Shown here: piece after piece, positions 1-7,767 of the stretch
Position numbering within the stretch: the first letter of the stretch is position 1
Layout of the letters: each line of letters starts with the position of its first letter
Origin: Streptomyces coeruleorubidus
GTDB lineage: Bacteria > Actinomycetota > Actinomycetes > Streptomycetales > Streptomycetaceae
Assembly (NCBI RefSeq): GCF_028885415.1
Contig: NZ_CP118527.1
Location: forward strand, 8,804,001 to 8,868,000
DNA length: 64,000 nt
Direction: 5' to 3'
Translations under genes and position numbers: made by a program
The notes under the pieces: model-generated
The model's database searches: none
What the model saw: only the letters and a program-made list of their open reading frames with translations
What the model was told of the DNA's origin: nothing

Positions 1-1112
1 CCTCCGCGCCGCCGCAGTTCGGCCGCGAGGGTCAGCACCAGCCGGGCCCCGGTCATGCCGACCGGGTGCCCGAGCGCGATCGCTCCGCCGTTGACGTTCA
101 CCTTGTCGAGAGGGATGTCCAGCTCCCGGACGGAAGCCAGGGCCACTCCGGCGAACGCCTCGTTGATCTCGAACAGGTCCAGGTCGGCGGTCTTCAGCCG
201 GCCGTCCCGGGACAGCGCGTCGCGGACGGCGCCGGCCGGCTGGACGAGCAGCGAGGGGTCGGGGCCGGCGACCGTGCCGTAGGCACCGATCTCGGCGAGT
301 GGTGTCAGGCCCTCGAACCGGGCGCGCTCCGCGCTCATCACGACGACGGCTGCGGCGCCGTCGGAGAGCTGTGAGGAGTTGCCCGCGGTGAGGGTGCCGG
401 CGCCGGAGAAGGCCGGCCTCAGGCGCCCCAGGCTCTCGGCGGTGCTTCCCGGCCGTACGCCCTCGTCGGTGTCCACCACCGTCTCGCCCCGCCGTCCCGC
501 CACGGTGACGGGAGCGATCTCCCCGGACAGCGCGCCCGACTCCTGGGCGTGGGCGGCCCGTTGGTGGGACAGCGCGCTGTACTCGTCCTGCTCCTCGCGG
601 GTCAGGGCGAACGGCCGCTGGTAGCGCTCGGTGGCCGCGCCCATGGAGACGCCGTCGAAGGCGCAGACCAGGGCGTCGCGGTCGAGGGCGTCCTCCGCCG
701 CGGCTGAGCCGTACTTCCAGCCGGTGCGAGCCCCGCGCAGCAGGTGCGGGGCGCCCGACATGGACTCCATGCCACCGGCGAGGACCACCTCGTGGCGGCC
801 GGAGGCGATCATGAGGTCGGCCAGGGCGATGGCGTGCAGACCGGACAGGCAGAGCTTGTTGACGGTGCTCGCGGGGACGGAGAACGGAATGCCGGCGCGG
901 ACCGCCGCCTGCCGTGCCGGGTTCGGGCCGGCCCCGGCCTGCACGACATGACCCATGACGACGGCTTCCACCGCCGCCGGGTCCAGACGGGCGGCGGCCA
1001 GTGCCGCGCCGATGGCGTGGGCGCCGAGGTAGACCGCGGACACGGTGCTCAGGGCACCCGCCAGCCTGCCGATGGGCGTCCTTGCTCCGGCGACGATGAC
1101 GGATCCGGGCAT
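1..1112 (-). CDS. Thiolase (acetyl-CoA acetyltransferase), 3' end beyond window
   Basis: Predicted acetyl-CoA C-acyltransferase that would carry out the last thiolytic step of beta-oxidation in the cytoplasm. The 370 visible residues show the acyl-accepting cysteine in VNKLCLSG (about residue 88), the GGMESMS segment, the NEAFA motif and NGGAIALGHPVG with the catalytic histidine. The final CGGGG-type motif should lie just outside the window, so the gene is cut rather than broken. The start is the ATG at 1112, with MPGSVIVAGARTP matching the usual thiolase N-terminus. It lies downstream of the phosphatase and CoA-ligase genes on the same strand, probably in one transcript led by the operator near 3.38 kb. 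Its histidine motif is canonical, unlike the second thiolase-like gene at 25 kb. Confidence 0.93.
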   Translation of the reverse strand, partial: MPGSVIVAGARTPIGRLAGALSTVSAVYLGAHAIGAALAAARLDPAAVEAVVMGHVVQAGAGPNPARQAAVRAGIPFSVPASTVNKLCLSGLHAIALADLMIASGRHEVVLAGGMESMSGAPHLLRGARTGWKYGSAAAEDALDRDALVCAFDGVSMGAATERYQRPFALTREEQDEYSALSHQRAAHAQESGALSGEIAPVTVAGRRGETVVDTDEGVRPGSTAESLGRLRPAFSGAGTLTAGNSSQLSDGAAAVVVMSAERARFEGLTPLAEIGAYGTVAGPDPSLLVQPAGAVRDALSRDGRLKTADLDLFEINEAFAGVALASVRELDIPLDKVNVNGGAIALGHPVGMTGARLVLTLAAELRRRG

Positions 1113-1142
1113 GCCGGGGACCTCCTGGGGTCTGGGACGGGA

Positions 1143-1748
1143 TCAGGCGACCGCGTCGACGGCACGTTCGGCGACCATGTGGGCCGTCTCGTTCACCGAG
1201 TGCAGGACGATCCGGCCGCCGGGCATGCGCCGCACCCGGCTGACGGACGTGTAGTCGGGGTGGAACCAGAACATCGTGGGCAGGCCGAGCACCGTCGCCA
1301 GATAGGTGTTGGTGATGCCGCCGTGGCACACGACCGCGACCCGCCCTCCGGGATGGGCGTCGAGGACGGTGTCCATGGCCCGCCCGGCACGGGCGCGGAA
1401 GGCGTCCCAGTCCAGCTCGGGCACGAAGTCCTCGTAGCGCCCCTCGGTGAGCGCCGCCGCCCGGGGATCGTCCGCGCCGATCTGCTCCGGTGGCATGTAG
1501 GGCTGAGTCACGTCGGTGTCCCACTCGCGCAGGTCGTCGAGGACGGTGGCGGTCATGCCGGTGAGGCGTTCCAGGGGTGCCACGGTCTCGCGGGCACGCC
1601 GATACGGGCTGGAGTACAGGGCGTCGACGTCCTCGTGCACGAGCCAGGCGGCGAGGCGCTCGGCCTGAGCGGTGCCCTCCGGTGACAGCCCCGGGTCGAA
1701 CACGCCCGCCAGGGGGAGGCCGTGCCGGATGAGGAGGAGTTCGGTCAT
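1143..1748 (-). CDS. Histidine phosphatase family protein
   Basis: Phosphoglycerate-mutase-like (branch 2H) phosphatase of 201 residues. The phospho-accepting RHG motif is at residues 8-10 (LLLIRHGLPL), an SSPYRRARET segment follows near residue 46, and the second catalytic histidine is in VAVVCHGGITN near residue 142. Length is normal for the family. The substrate cannot be read from sequence; many such proteins act on sugar phosphates or nucleotides. It sits between the thiolase (30 nt) and the acyl-CoA ligase (27 nt) on the same strand, so it is probably co-transcribed. A phosphatase within this operon is of interest because the island also encodes two phosphohistidine-type enzymes. Confidence 0.88.
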   Translation of the reverse strand: MTELLLIRHGLPLAGVFDPGLSPEGTAQAERLAAWLVHEDVDALYSSPYRRARETVAPLERLTGMTATVLDDLREWDTDVTQPYMPPEQIGADDPRAAALTEGRYEDFVPELDWDAFRARAGRAMDTVLDAHPGGRVAVVCHGGITNTYLATVLGLPTMFWFHPDYTSVSRVRRMPGGRIVLHSVNETAHMVAERAVDAVA

Positions 1749-1775
1749 GGGTGGTCCTTACTGGGTGGGCCCGGC

Positions 1776-3314
1776 TCAGCCGGCGATGGTCCGTTCGGAG
1801 CGCCAGTACGGGCGGCGCATCGCGCGTTTGTCGAGCTTGCCCATCGCGTTGCGCAGCAGCTCGGGGACGAACTCGTACGACTTCGGGCACTTGTGGGCGG
1901 CGAGGTGCTCGCGGCAGAACCGGTCCAGCTCGTCGGCCGGCGGCTCGTCCGCCGCCACCACGACCAGCGCCCGCAGTGACTCGCCGAAGTCCGGGTCGGG
2001 CACGCCGATGACCGCGACCTCGGCGACCGCCGGGTGCCGGCGCAGGACCGCCTCGCTCTCGGCCGGGTACAGGTTCACGCCGCCGGAGACCACCACGTCC
2101 GCGGCCCGGTCGGTGATGAAGATGTAGCCGTCCGCGTCGACGTAGCCGATGTCGCCGAGCGTGAAGACGCCGGGGGAGAGATAGGCGGACCTGGTCTTGT
2201 CCGGGTCCGCGTGATAGCGGACGCCCTGGTCGCCGGGTGCCCGGAAGGCCAGCAGACCGCGTTCGCCGGGCGGCAGTCGCCGGCCGTCGTCATCGGTGAC
2301 GAGGACCTCGAACGGAGCCCGGACGCGCCCGACCGAGCCCGGGTGCGCCAGCCACTCGGCGCTGCTGATGCGGGCCACGGTCCCCGCTTCGCTGGCGCCG
2401 TACGACTCGGTCAGCACCGGACCGAACCACTCGATCATGGCTCGCTTCACGTCCGGCGGGCACGCGGAGCCGGTGTGGGAGACCTGCCGCAGGCTGGAGA
2501 CGTCGTACCGGGCGCGGACCTCCTCCGGGAGGGCGAGCAGCCGCTGGAAGTGGGTGGGCACCATCACCGTCGAGGAGACCCGCCACCTCTGCACCCGGCT
2601 GAGGAACGTCTCCGCGTCGTATCTGCCGAGGACGACCACCGGCTGACCGGCCGCCAGGTGCCGCAGCGAGGTCAGCGGCGCGTTGTGCTGGAGCGGCCCG
2701 CACACCAGGTGCGGCCCCGCGGGGAATCCGGGCCGGGCGGACATCGCGGCGAGGTAGGCGGCGCTGTCGGCGACCGGGCCGCTCACCCAGCGCACCTCGG
2801 TGCCGCGCGCCCGGCCGGTGGTGCCCGAGGTGTAGACGAGCGGAGGGCGGGCGGACCGGTCCGTCGGGACGGTGCGTCCGGCGGGTGCGGCCGCCAGCCA
2901 CAGGTCCCAGTCGAAGGCGTGCCCGACGGCCGGCGTTCCGTGCGTCACCAGCGGCAGGCCCAGTTCCCGGGCCGCGTCCAGGGCCGCACCCGCCCCGGCG
3001 GGACCGGCGACGATCGCGGTCACGCCCGCGTCGATGATCTGGTCGACGAGTTCGCCCGAGGTGAGGTTCCGGGACGTGGCCACGGTCCCGACCCCGGCCC
3101 GCAGGCCGGCCAGATGGGCGACCAGAGTCGGGATCGCGTTGTCACCGAGGACGGCGACCCGGTCGTCGGGGCCGGGCGCGAACTCCAGCAGCCGTGCCGC
3201 CGCCCGCGCCACCTGGTCGGCGAGGCCGGACCAGGACAGCACGCCCAGGTCGTCCACCAGGGCGGGGTCCTCGGGTGTCTCCTGGGCGCGACGGTCGAGT
3301 GGCAGCAGCGACAT
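1776..3314 (-). CDS. Acyl-CoA synthetase / AMP-dependent carboxylate-CoA ligase
   Basis: Class I adenylate-forming enzyme (ANL superfamily), 512 residues. It is expected to activate a carboxylic acid to its CoA thioester via an acyl-AMP. The phosphate-binding P-loop reads YTSGTTGRARGTE near residue 160; YGASEAG (motif A5) is near 310; GDIGYVDADGYIFITDR (hinge region) is near 395; and the C-terminal lysine lies in NAMGKLDKR near 495. The start ATG at 3314 opens the divergent gap shared with the acyl-CoA dehydrogenase. It is the likely entry step of the island and the first gene of a minus-strand operon with the phosphatase and thiolase. The acid substrate is not predictable from motifs alone. 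Confidence 0.92.
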   Translation of the reverse strand: MSLLPLDRRAQETPEDPALVDDLGVLSWSGLADQVARAAARLLEFAPGPDDRVAVLGDNAIPTLVAHLAGLRAGVGTVATSRNLTSGELVDQIIDAGVTAIVAGPAGAGAALDAARELGLPLVTHGTPAVGHAFDWDLWLAAAPAGRTVPTDRSARPPLVYTSGTTGRARGTEVRWVSGPVADSAAYLAAMSARPGFPAGPHLVCGPLQHNAPLTSLRHLAAGQPVVVLGRYDAETFLSRVQRWRVSSTVMVPTHFQRLLALPEEVRARYDVSSLRQVSHTGSACPPDVKRAMIEWFGPVLTESYGASEAGTVARISSAEWLAHPGSVGRVRAPFEVLVTDDDGRRLPPGERGLLAFRAPGDQGVRYHADPDKTRSAYLSPGVFTLGDIGYVDADGYIFITDRAADVVVSGGVNLYPAESEAVLRRHPAVAEVAVIGVPDPDFGESLRALVVVAADEPPADELDRFCREHLAAHKCPKSYEFVPELLRNAMGKLDKRAMRRPYWRSERTIAG

Positions 3315-3369
3315 GGCTCCTCCGGCGGCTCATCGGCCCTCTCCCGATTCGAGGGGAGAGGTGATGCGG

Positions 3370-3392
3370 AGACTGTAGCGTTTATCAAGAAA
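3370..3392. promoter_or_regulatory. Candidate island operator, site 1 (degenerate)
   Basis: AGACTG, then 11 bases, then AAGAAA. This matches the spacing and key positions (ACTG then AG) of the palindrome seen best at 18384-18406. It lies between the divergent CoA ligase (start 3314) and acyl-CoA dehydrogenase (start 3510), where it could control both. One arm is poor, so the site rests mainly on its recurrence elsewhere in the island. Confidence 0.45.
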
Positions 3393-3509
3393 GTGCGGAA
3401 CACTCTGATCCCAAGCGGAGGTATATCCGCATGCTCAAGGGGTTCCGCCAGTGCTCTTTGCTGTCCCCCTTACTGAATCTTTCGTCTGGTAAGTGTCCGA
3501 GGAGGAGTC

Positions 3510-4751
3510 ATGCCCCAGCCCGATCCGGACGCATGGCGTACGCAGGTGCGGCAGTGGCTGGCCGGCGTGCTCGAACCGGCGCGGGCGCCGGAGTCCGCCG
3601 GAGAGGCCGCCGATCTCGCCGTGTTCCACAACCTCCCCGAGGACGAGGAACGCCTGCTGCTGGAGCGCTGCCGCGCCTATCAGCGGGCCCGCTTCGACGC
3701 CGGCTACCAGGCGCTGACCCTCCCCGTGGACAAGGGCGGTGCGGGGCTGACCGCCGCCCACGTGGCCGTCTTCGCCGAGGAGGAGTCCGCCTTCGAGGTG
3801 CCGCCCTCCACCGAGCTGATCAGCGTCACCGTGCGCCTGGTCGCGATGGCCGTCTCCCTCTTCGGGACGGCAGAGCAAGTCCGCGAGCACGCCCGCGCGT
3901 TCCTGCGCACCGACCTGCTGGCCTGCCAGCTCTTCAGCGAGCCCGGCGCCGGGTCCGACCTCGCCGCCGTGCGCAGCCGGGCCCGGCAGGCCGACGGGGA
4001 CGAGTGGGTGATCGATGGCCAGAAGGTGTGGACCTCGGGCGCCCAGTTCGCCGACTACGGTCTGCTGCTCGCCCGGACCGACCCGGACGTCGTCAAACAG
4101 GCCGGCATCACCGCCTTCCTGGTCCCGATGGACGCCCCGGGCGTTCAGGTGCGCCCCATCCGGCAGATGAGCGGCGGCGCCTCCTTCAACGAGGTGTTCC
4201 TCAGCGGCGTACGCGTCCCGGACCGGCTCCGGATCGGGCGGCCGGGCCAGGGCTGGGAGGTCGCCACCACGACCCTCGCCTTCGAACGGACCGCCTCCGG
4301 CAGCGGCAACCGCCGCAAGGGCGGCACGTTCTCGGACGTGCTCGCGCTCGCCCGCTCCCTCGACCGCACCTCGGACCCGCTGGTCCGCCAGCGTCTCGCC
4401 GACCTGTACGTACGAGCCGCCCTGCGCGCGGCCACCGTGGACCGCGTCGCCAGGACGAGCGCGGCCGGCGGCCGGCCGGGCCCCGAGGCGTCGTTGACCA
4501 AGCTCATGGCCTCCGACCTGCTCACCCGCACGGGACAGGTCGCCGCCGAGTTGATGGGGGCGCGCATCAGCGCCGACACCGGGGAACCGGGCACCTTCGC
4601 CTGGACCCAGCACCTGCTCGGCGCCCCCGGCTACCGGCTGGCCGGAGGCACCGACCAGATCCAGCGCAACCTGATCGGCGAACGGGTGCTCAAGCTGCCG
4701 CCCGAGCCTCGGACGGACCGGGCGCCGTTCTCGCAGCTTCCCGGCAACTGA
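3510..4751 (+). CDS. Acyl-CoA dehydrogenase
   Basis: FAD-dependent acyl-CoA dehydrogenase of 413 residues, introducing an alpha,beta double bond into an acyl-CoA. The central FAD/substrate region reads LACQLFSEPGAGSDLA near residue 140, followed by WVIDGQKVWTSGAQ; the C-terminal helical region ends in GTDQIQRNLIGERVLKLP. The ATG at 3510 follows GAGGAG with good spacing. It is followed 60 nt later by an SDR and then a ThuA-like gene on the same strand. It is one of three dehydrogenases in the island, the others starting at 27352 and 31624, so branched or ring-bearing acyl groups may each need a dedicated enzyme. Confidence 0.93.
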   Translation: MPQPDPDAWRTQVRQWLAGVLEPARAPESAGEAADLAVFHNLPEDEERLLLERCRAYQRARFDAGYQALTLPVDKGGAGLTAAHVAVFAEEESAFEVPPSTELISVTVRLVAMAVSLFGTAEQVREHARAFLRTDLLACQLFSEPGAGSDLAAVRSRARQADGDEWVIDGQKVWTSGAQFADYGLLLARTDPDVVKQAGITAFLVPMDAPGVQVRPIRQMSGGASFNEVFLSGVRVPDRLRIGRPGQGWEVATTTLAFERTASGSGNRRKGGTFSDVLALARSLDRTSDPLVRQRLADLYVRAALRAATVDRVARTSAAGGRPGPEASLTKLMASDLLTRTGQVAAELMGARISADTGEPGTFAWTQHLLGAPGYRLAGGTDQIQRNLIGERVLKLPPEPRTDRAPFSQLPGN

Positions 4752-4811
4752 GGGACCGCTCAGCTACCGAGCTACCGGGACCGTTCCGGCAATCACAAAG
4801 GAGTGACATCG

Positions 4812-5576
4812 ATGGATCTGGGACTGACAGGCGCGAAGGCGCTGGTGACCGGCGCGAGCCGGGGCATCGGCCGCGCGATCGCCGCGACCCTCGCGGCCGA
4901 GGGCTGCGCGCTGGCGCTGTGCGCCCGGGGCGAGGAAGGGCTGGCCAAGGCCGCCGCCGAACTGCGCGGCGAGGGGGCCACGGTGTTCGCGGAACCGGTC
5001 GACGTCACCGACCCGGCCGCCCTCGCGGGCTTCGTGCAGCGGGCGGCCGGCGAACTCGGCGGCCTGGACCTGCTGGTGTCCAACGTGTCGGCGGGCAACG
5101 TGAAGGGACCCGAGTCCTGGGAGGCCAGCCTGCGCGGCGACCTGATCCCGTTCGCGGGGCTCGTCGAGGCGGCCCTGCCGCATCTGGAGGCCTCCGACCG
5201 GGCCGCCGTCGTGGCCATCGGCACCACCAACGCCTCCGACACCGCGCGCCCGGCCGGAGCGAACTCCTACTCCGCGCTCAAGGCGGCCGTCGTCCAGCAC
5301 GCCTCGGCCCTCGCGCACTCCCTCGCGCCGAAGGGCATCCGCGTCAACACCGTCTCGCCCGGCCCGATCGACTTCCCCGGCGGCGCCTGGGAGACCATCC
5401 GCACCAGCCGCCCGGAGGTGTACGAGGAGGTCCTCGCCAAGCTGCCGATCGGCCGCTACGGCACCGCGGAGGACGTGGCCGCGGCGGTGGCGTTCCTGCT
5501 CGGGCGGACCGGCTCCTTCTGCGTCGGGGTCAACCTCGTGGTGGACGGCGGGCTGCTCACCCGCGTCCAGTACTGA
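4812..5576 (+). CDS. SDR family oxidoreductase
   Basis: Classical short-chain dehydrogenase/reductase of about 254 residues. The cofactor motif TGASRGIG sits at residues 14-21, SNVSAGN replaces the usual NNAG, and the catalytic pair is YSALK. The C-terminal GRYGTAEDVAAAVAFLL and VVDGG segments are typical. The ATG at 4812 is preferred over the in-frame GTG at 4803 because AAAGGAG at 4797-4803 is ideally spaced for it. Its position after an acyl-CoA dehydrogenase suggests a 3-hydroxyacyl or ketone/alcohol step, but the substrate is open. The next gene starts 3 nt after its stop. Confidence 0.92.
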   Translation: MDLGLTGAKALVTGASRGIGRAIAATLAAEGCALALCARGEEGLAKAAAELRGEGATVFAEPVDVTDPAALAGFVQRAAGELGGLDLLVSNVSAGNVKGPESWEASLRGDLIPFAGLVEAALPHLEASDRAAVVAIGTTNASDTARPAGANSYSALKAAVVQHASALAHSLAPKGIRVNTVSPGPIDFPGGAWETIRTSRPEVYEEVLAKLPIGRYGTAEDVAAAVAFLLGRTGSFCVGVNLVVDGGLLTRVQY

Positions 5577-5579
5577 GCC

Positions 5580-6362
5580 GTGGCGGGCCCGGCCGGCCGC
5601 CTGGACGCCGTACTGGTCTGCGGCGGCCGGTGGCACGACTTCGACCACGCTCGGCTGCGGCTGCTGGAACTGCTCGGCGAGCATCCCCGGGTGCGCACCA
5701 CGGTGTACCAGGACTACGACTGCGTGGCCGCGCTCGACAAGGCCGACCTGCTGGTCACCTACACCTGCGACGTCCGGCCCCGCCCGGCGCAACGGGCCTC
5801 GCTGGCCCGGTTCGTCGAGCGGGGCGGGCGCTGGCTCGCCCTGCACGGCACCAACGCGGTGATCGAGCCGTCGACGGGTGGCGGCACGCGGGTGTTCACG
5901 ACTCCGCGGCTCCTCGGGGAACTGGCGGAGGTGCTCGGCAGTCAGTTCGTCGCCCACCCGCCGATCGAGCCTTACGAGGTGCTGGTGACCCGGCCCGACC
6001 ATCCGCTGGTCGCCGGGATCGGGCCGTTCACGGTCACCGACGAGCTGTACGTGTGCGAGCTGCACGGTGAGCTGGAGGTGCTGCTGCACGCGGAGTACAC
6101 GGGGCCGTGCCGCGGTTTCGCCGAGGGCGACACGGCGGCCCTCGACCGCGCGCCCCGGCCGGTGCTGTACCTCAAGCGCCACGGCCTCGGCGAGGTCTGC
6201 TACTTCACCCTCGGTCACTGCCGGGGCCGCTACGACGTGCAGGACCTCGGTGTGGACGACACCGGGCGCGTGGACGTGGGGCCCTGGGAAACACCGGAGT
6301 TCCTGACGGTGCTCCGGCGCTGTGTGGAGCGGACGGTGGGCGGGCGAAGCCCGGCTCGGTGA
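5580..6362 (+). CDS. ThuA domain-containing protein
   Basis: A 260-residue ThuA-like (trehalose utilisation, class I glutamine amidotransferase-like fold) protein. Visible family features are AVLVCGGRWHDFDHARLRLLELL at the start, LVTYTCDVRPRP, GRWLALHGTN near residue 85, a PDHPLVAGIG segment near 140, and GEVCYFTLGH near 204. The GTG start at 5580 lies 3 nt after the SDR stop, so translation is probably coupled. ThuA proteins occur in sugar and xenobiotic operons with poorly defined hydrolase or isomerase roles; here a function on the island's intermediate is inferred only from context. Confidence 0.83.
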   Translation: MAGPAGRLDAVLVCGGRWHDFDHARLRLLELLGEHPRVRTTVYQDYDCVAALDKADLLVTYTCDVRPRPAQRASLARFVERGGRWLALHGTNAVIEPSTGGGTRVFTTPRLLGELAEVLGSQFVAHPPIEPYEVLVTRPDHPLVAGIGPFTVTDELYVCELHGELEVLLHAEYTGPCRGFAEGDTAALDRAPRPVLYLKRHGLGEVCYFTLGHCRGRYDVQDLGVDDTGRVDVGPWETPEFLTVLRRCVERTVGGRSPAR

Positions 6363-6438
6363 AGCGCGGGCCGTGGCGTGAGGGCTGGAGGACGCCCGGG
6401 GACTACCCCGGGTCGAGATCCGTCCGACCTGCGGATTG

Positions 6439-6672
6439 TCATGGACGGGACCTCGCATCAGGCGTACCGTTCCTCCGCGCGCGCTCTTTCGCGGGCCTTT
6501 TCGTTCTCCGCCCGTGGGGGGCCACCGCCTCGAACGGCAGACCGCCCCCGAAGCCGACGGCCAGCGTGCCCCCGCCGAGGCCGACGACCGTGACATCGCC
6601 CGCCACCGCCACCGACGCGGCGGCCACGGCGGGGGCGTGCCCCACGCGCCGGTACTGAAGTGCCTTCATCAT
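6439..6672 (-). pseudogene. Zinc-type alcohol dehydrogenase remnant with large internal deletion
   Basis: The reading frame starts MMKALQYRRVG, the usual first residues of medium-chain zinc alcohol dehydrogenases. After only about 20 residues it jumps to GDVTVVGLGGGTLAVGFG and LPFEA, a segment normally found some 250 residues further on. The remainder degenerates into arginine-rich sequence. The zinc ligands and the GxGxxG cofactor motif are absent, so the product cannot be active. The first ATG codons overlap the stop of the ABC permease (ATGATGA), so the ancestor was probably the translationally coupled last gene of the transporter operon. Confidence 0.72.
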
Positions 6673-7766
6673 CGGAGCTCCTTGCCGGTGGTCGAGTCCG
6701 GCCGGGTTCTCGCCCGGCGGCGCAGCACGGCGGGCAGGGCGATCCGCCCACCGGTGAGGACCAGCGCCACGATGAGGACCGAGCCGGTGAACAGGCTCGC
6801 GGCCCACTGCGCGCTGGTGGCGAGCCCGAGTCCGGTGATGCCGGTGCCGAGCAGCAGGACCGCGAGGACCGTGCCCCAGGCGTTGAAGCGGCCCGCGCGC
6901 AACTGGGTCGCCCCCACGAAGGCGGCGGCGTAGGCCGACAGCAGATACGGGGTGCCCGCGGTCGGTGATCCGGAGCCGACCGAGGCCGTGAAGACGACGC
7001 CCGCGAAACCGGACAGCAGCGCGGAGGCCACCAGGGTCAGAAAGCGCAGCCGGTCGGTGCGCACCCCCTGCAGCCGGGCCGCGTCGGCGTTGAATCCTGT
7101 CGCGTACAACCGGCGTCCGGTGGCGGTGTGTTCCAGCAGGAACCAGATGGCGAGGGCGGCGAGCAGCAGATACAGCACCGGCAGGGTGACACCGCCGGCG
7201 TCCAGCTGGGCGAGGCTCGCGAACGGCTCGGCGAGCAGCCGCACACCGGTGATGGAGCTGTCGTTGGTGACCATGGTGATCAGGGACTGGATCAGCGCGC
7301 CGGTGGCCAGCGTGGCGATGAACGAGTCGACGCGCAGGACCACCACCACGATGCCGTTGACGACCCCGACCAGCAGCGCGGCGGTCATCGCCAGGACGAT
7401 CGCCGCGCCGGGCCCGAACCCCGTGGAGACCATGAAGTAAGCGGTCAGCACGCTGGTCAGCGACATGGTGAAGGCGATGGAGAGGTCGAAGACGCGTGCG
7501 GCCAGCGGTGGTACGACGCTCAGCGCGACCAGACCTGCCACGGCGTTGCCGTTCAGTACCTGCTTGACCGTGATGGTGGTCGGGAACGTGTCCGGCGCCC
7601 AGACGGTGAAGAGCACGACGATGACCAGCCACACGTACACGGCGCCGATGTTCCGGAACGACAGGGCGGCCGCCGCCCGTCGGACCGGTGTCCCCGGCAC
7701 GGACACCGCGGACCTCTCCGGTAGGGACGGCGGAACTTCCGCGGCCCGGGTCGGGGTGGACGTCAT
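6669..7766 (-). CDS. ABC transporter permease, ribose (RbsC) type
   Basis: Integral membrane permease of 365 residues in the BPD_transp_2 family used by sugar and small-molecule importers. It has about nine hydrophobic segments, beginning with SFRNIGAVYVWLVIVVLF near residue 35, and the family region VGVVNGIVVVVLRVDSFIATLATGA near residue 130. It follows the ATPase gene by 1 nt, in the order binding protein, ATPase, permease. Its stop codon overlaps the start of the dehydrogenase stub. A charged, non-hydrophobic N-terminal extension of about 30 residues precedes the first membrane segment. The transported compound is not evident; the island context favours the catabolic substrate over a sugar. 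Confidence 0.92.
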   Translation of the reverse strand: MTSTPTRAAEVPPSLPERSAVSVPGTPVRRAAAALSFRNIGAVYVWLVIVVLFTVWAPDTFPTTITVKQVLNGNAVAGLVALSVVPPLAARVFDLSIAFTMSLTSVLTAYFMVSTGFGPGAAIVLAMTAALLVGVVNGIVVVVLRVDSFIATLATGALIQSLITMVTNDSSITGVRLLAEPFASLAQLDAGGVTLPVLYLLLAALAIWFLLEHTATGRRLYATGFNADAARLQGVRTDRLRFLTLVASALLSGFAGVVFTASVGSGSPTAGTPYLLSAYAAAFVGATQLRAGRFNAWGTVLAVLLLGTGITGLGLATSAQWAASLFTGSVLIVALVLTGGRIALPAVLRRRARTRPDSTTGKELR

Positions 7767-7767
7767 G

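Noticed and set aside
3431..6070. Single plus-strand frame of about 880 codons spanning dehydrogenase, SDR and ThuA genes
   Set aside because: It is out of frame with all three genes and is arginine/proline-rich without domains.
4764..6596. Minus-strand frame of about 600 codons opposite the SDR and ThuA genes
   Set aside because: Shadow frame; no domain and overlapping three well-supported genes.
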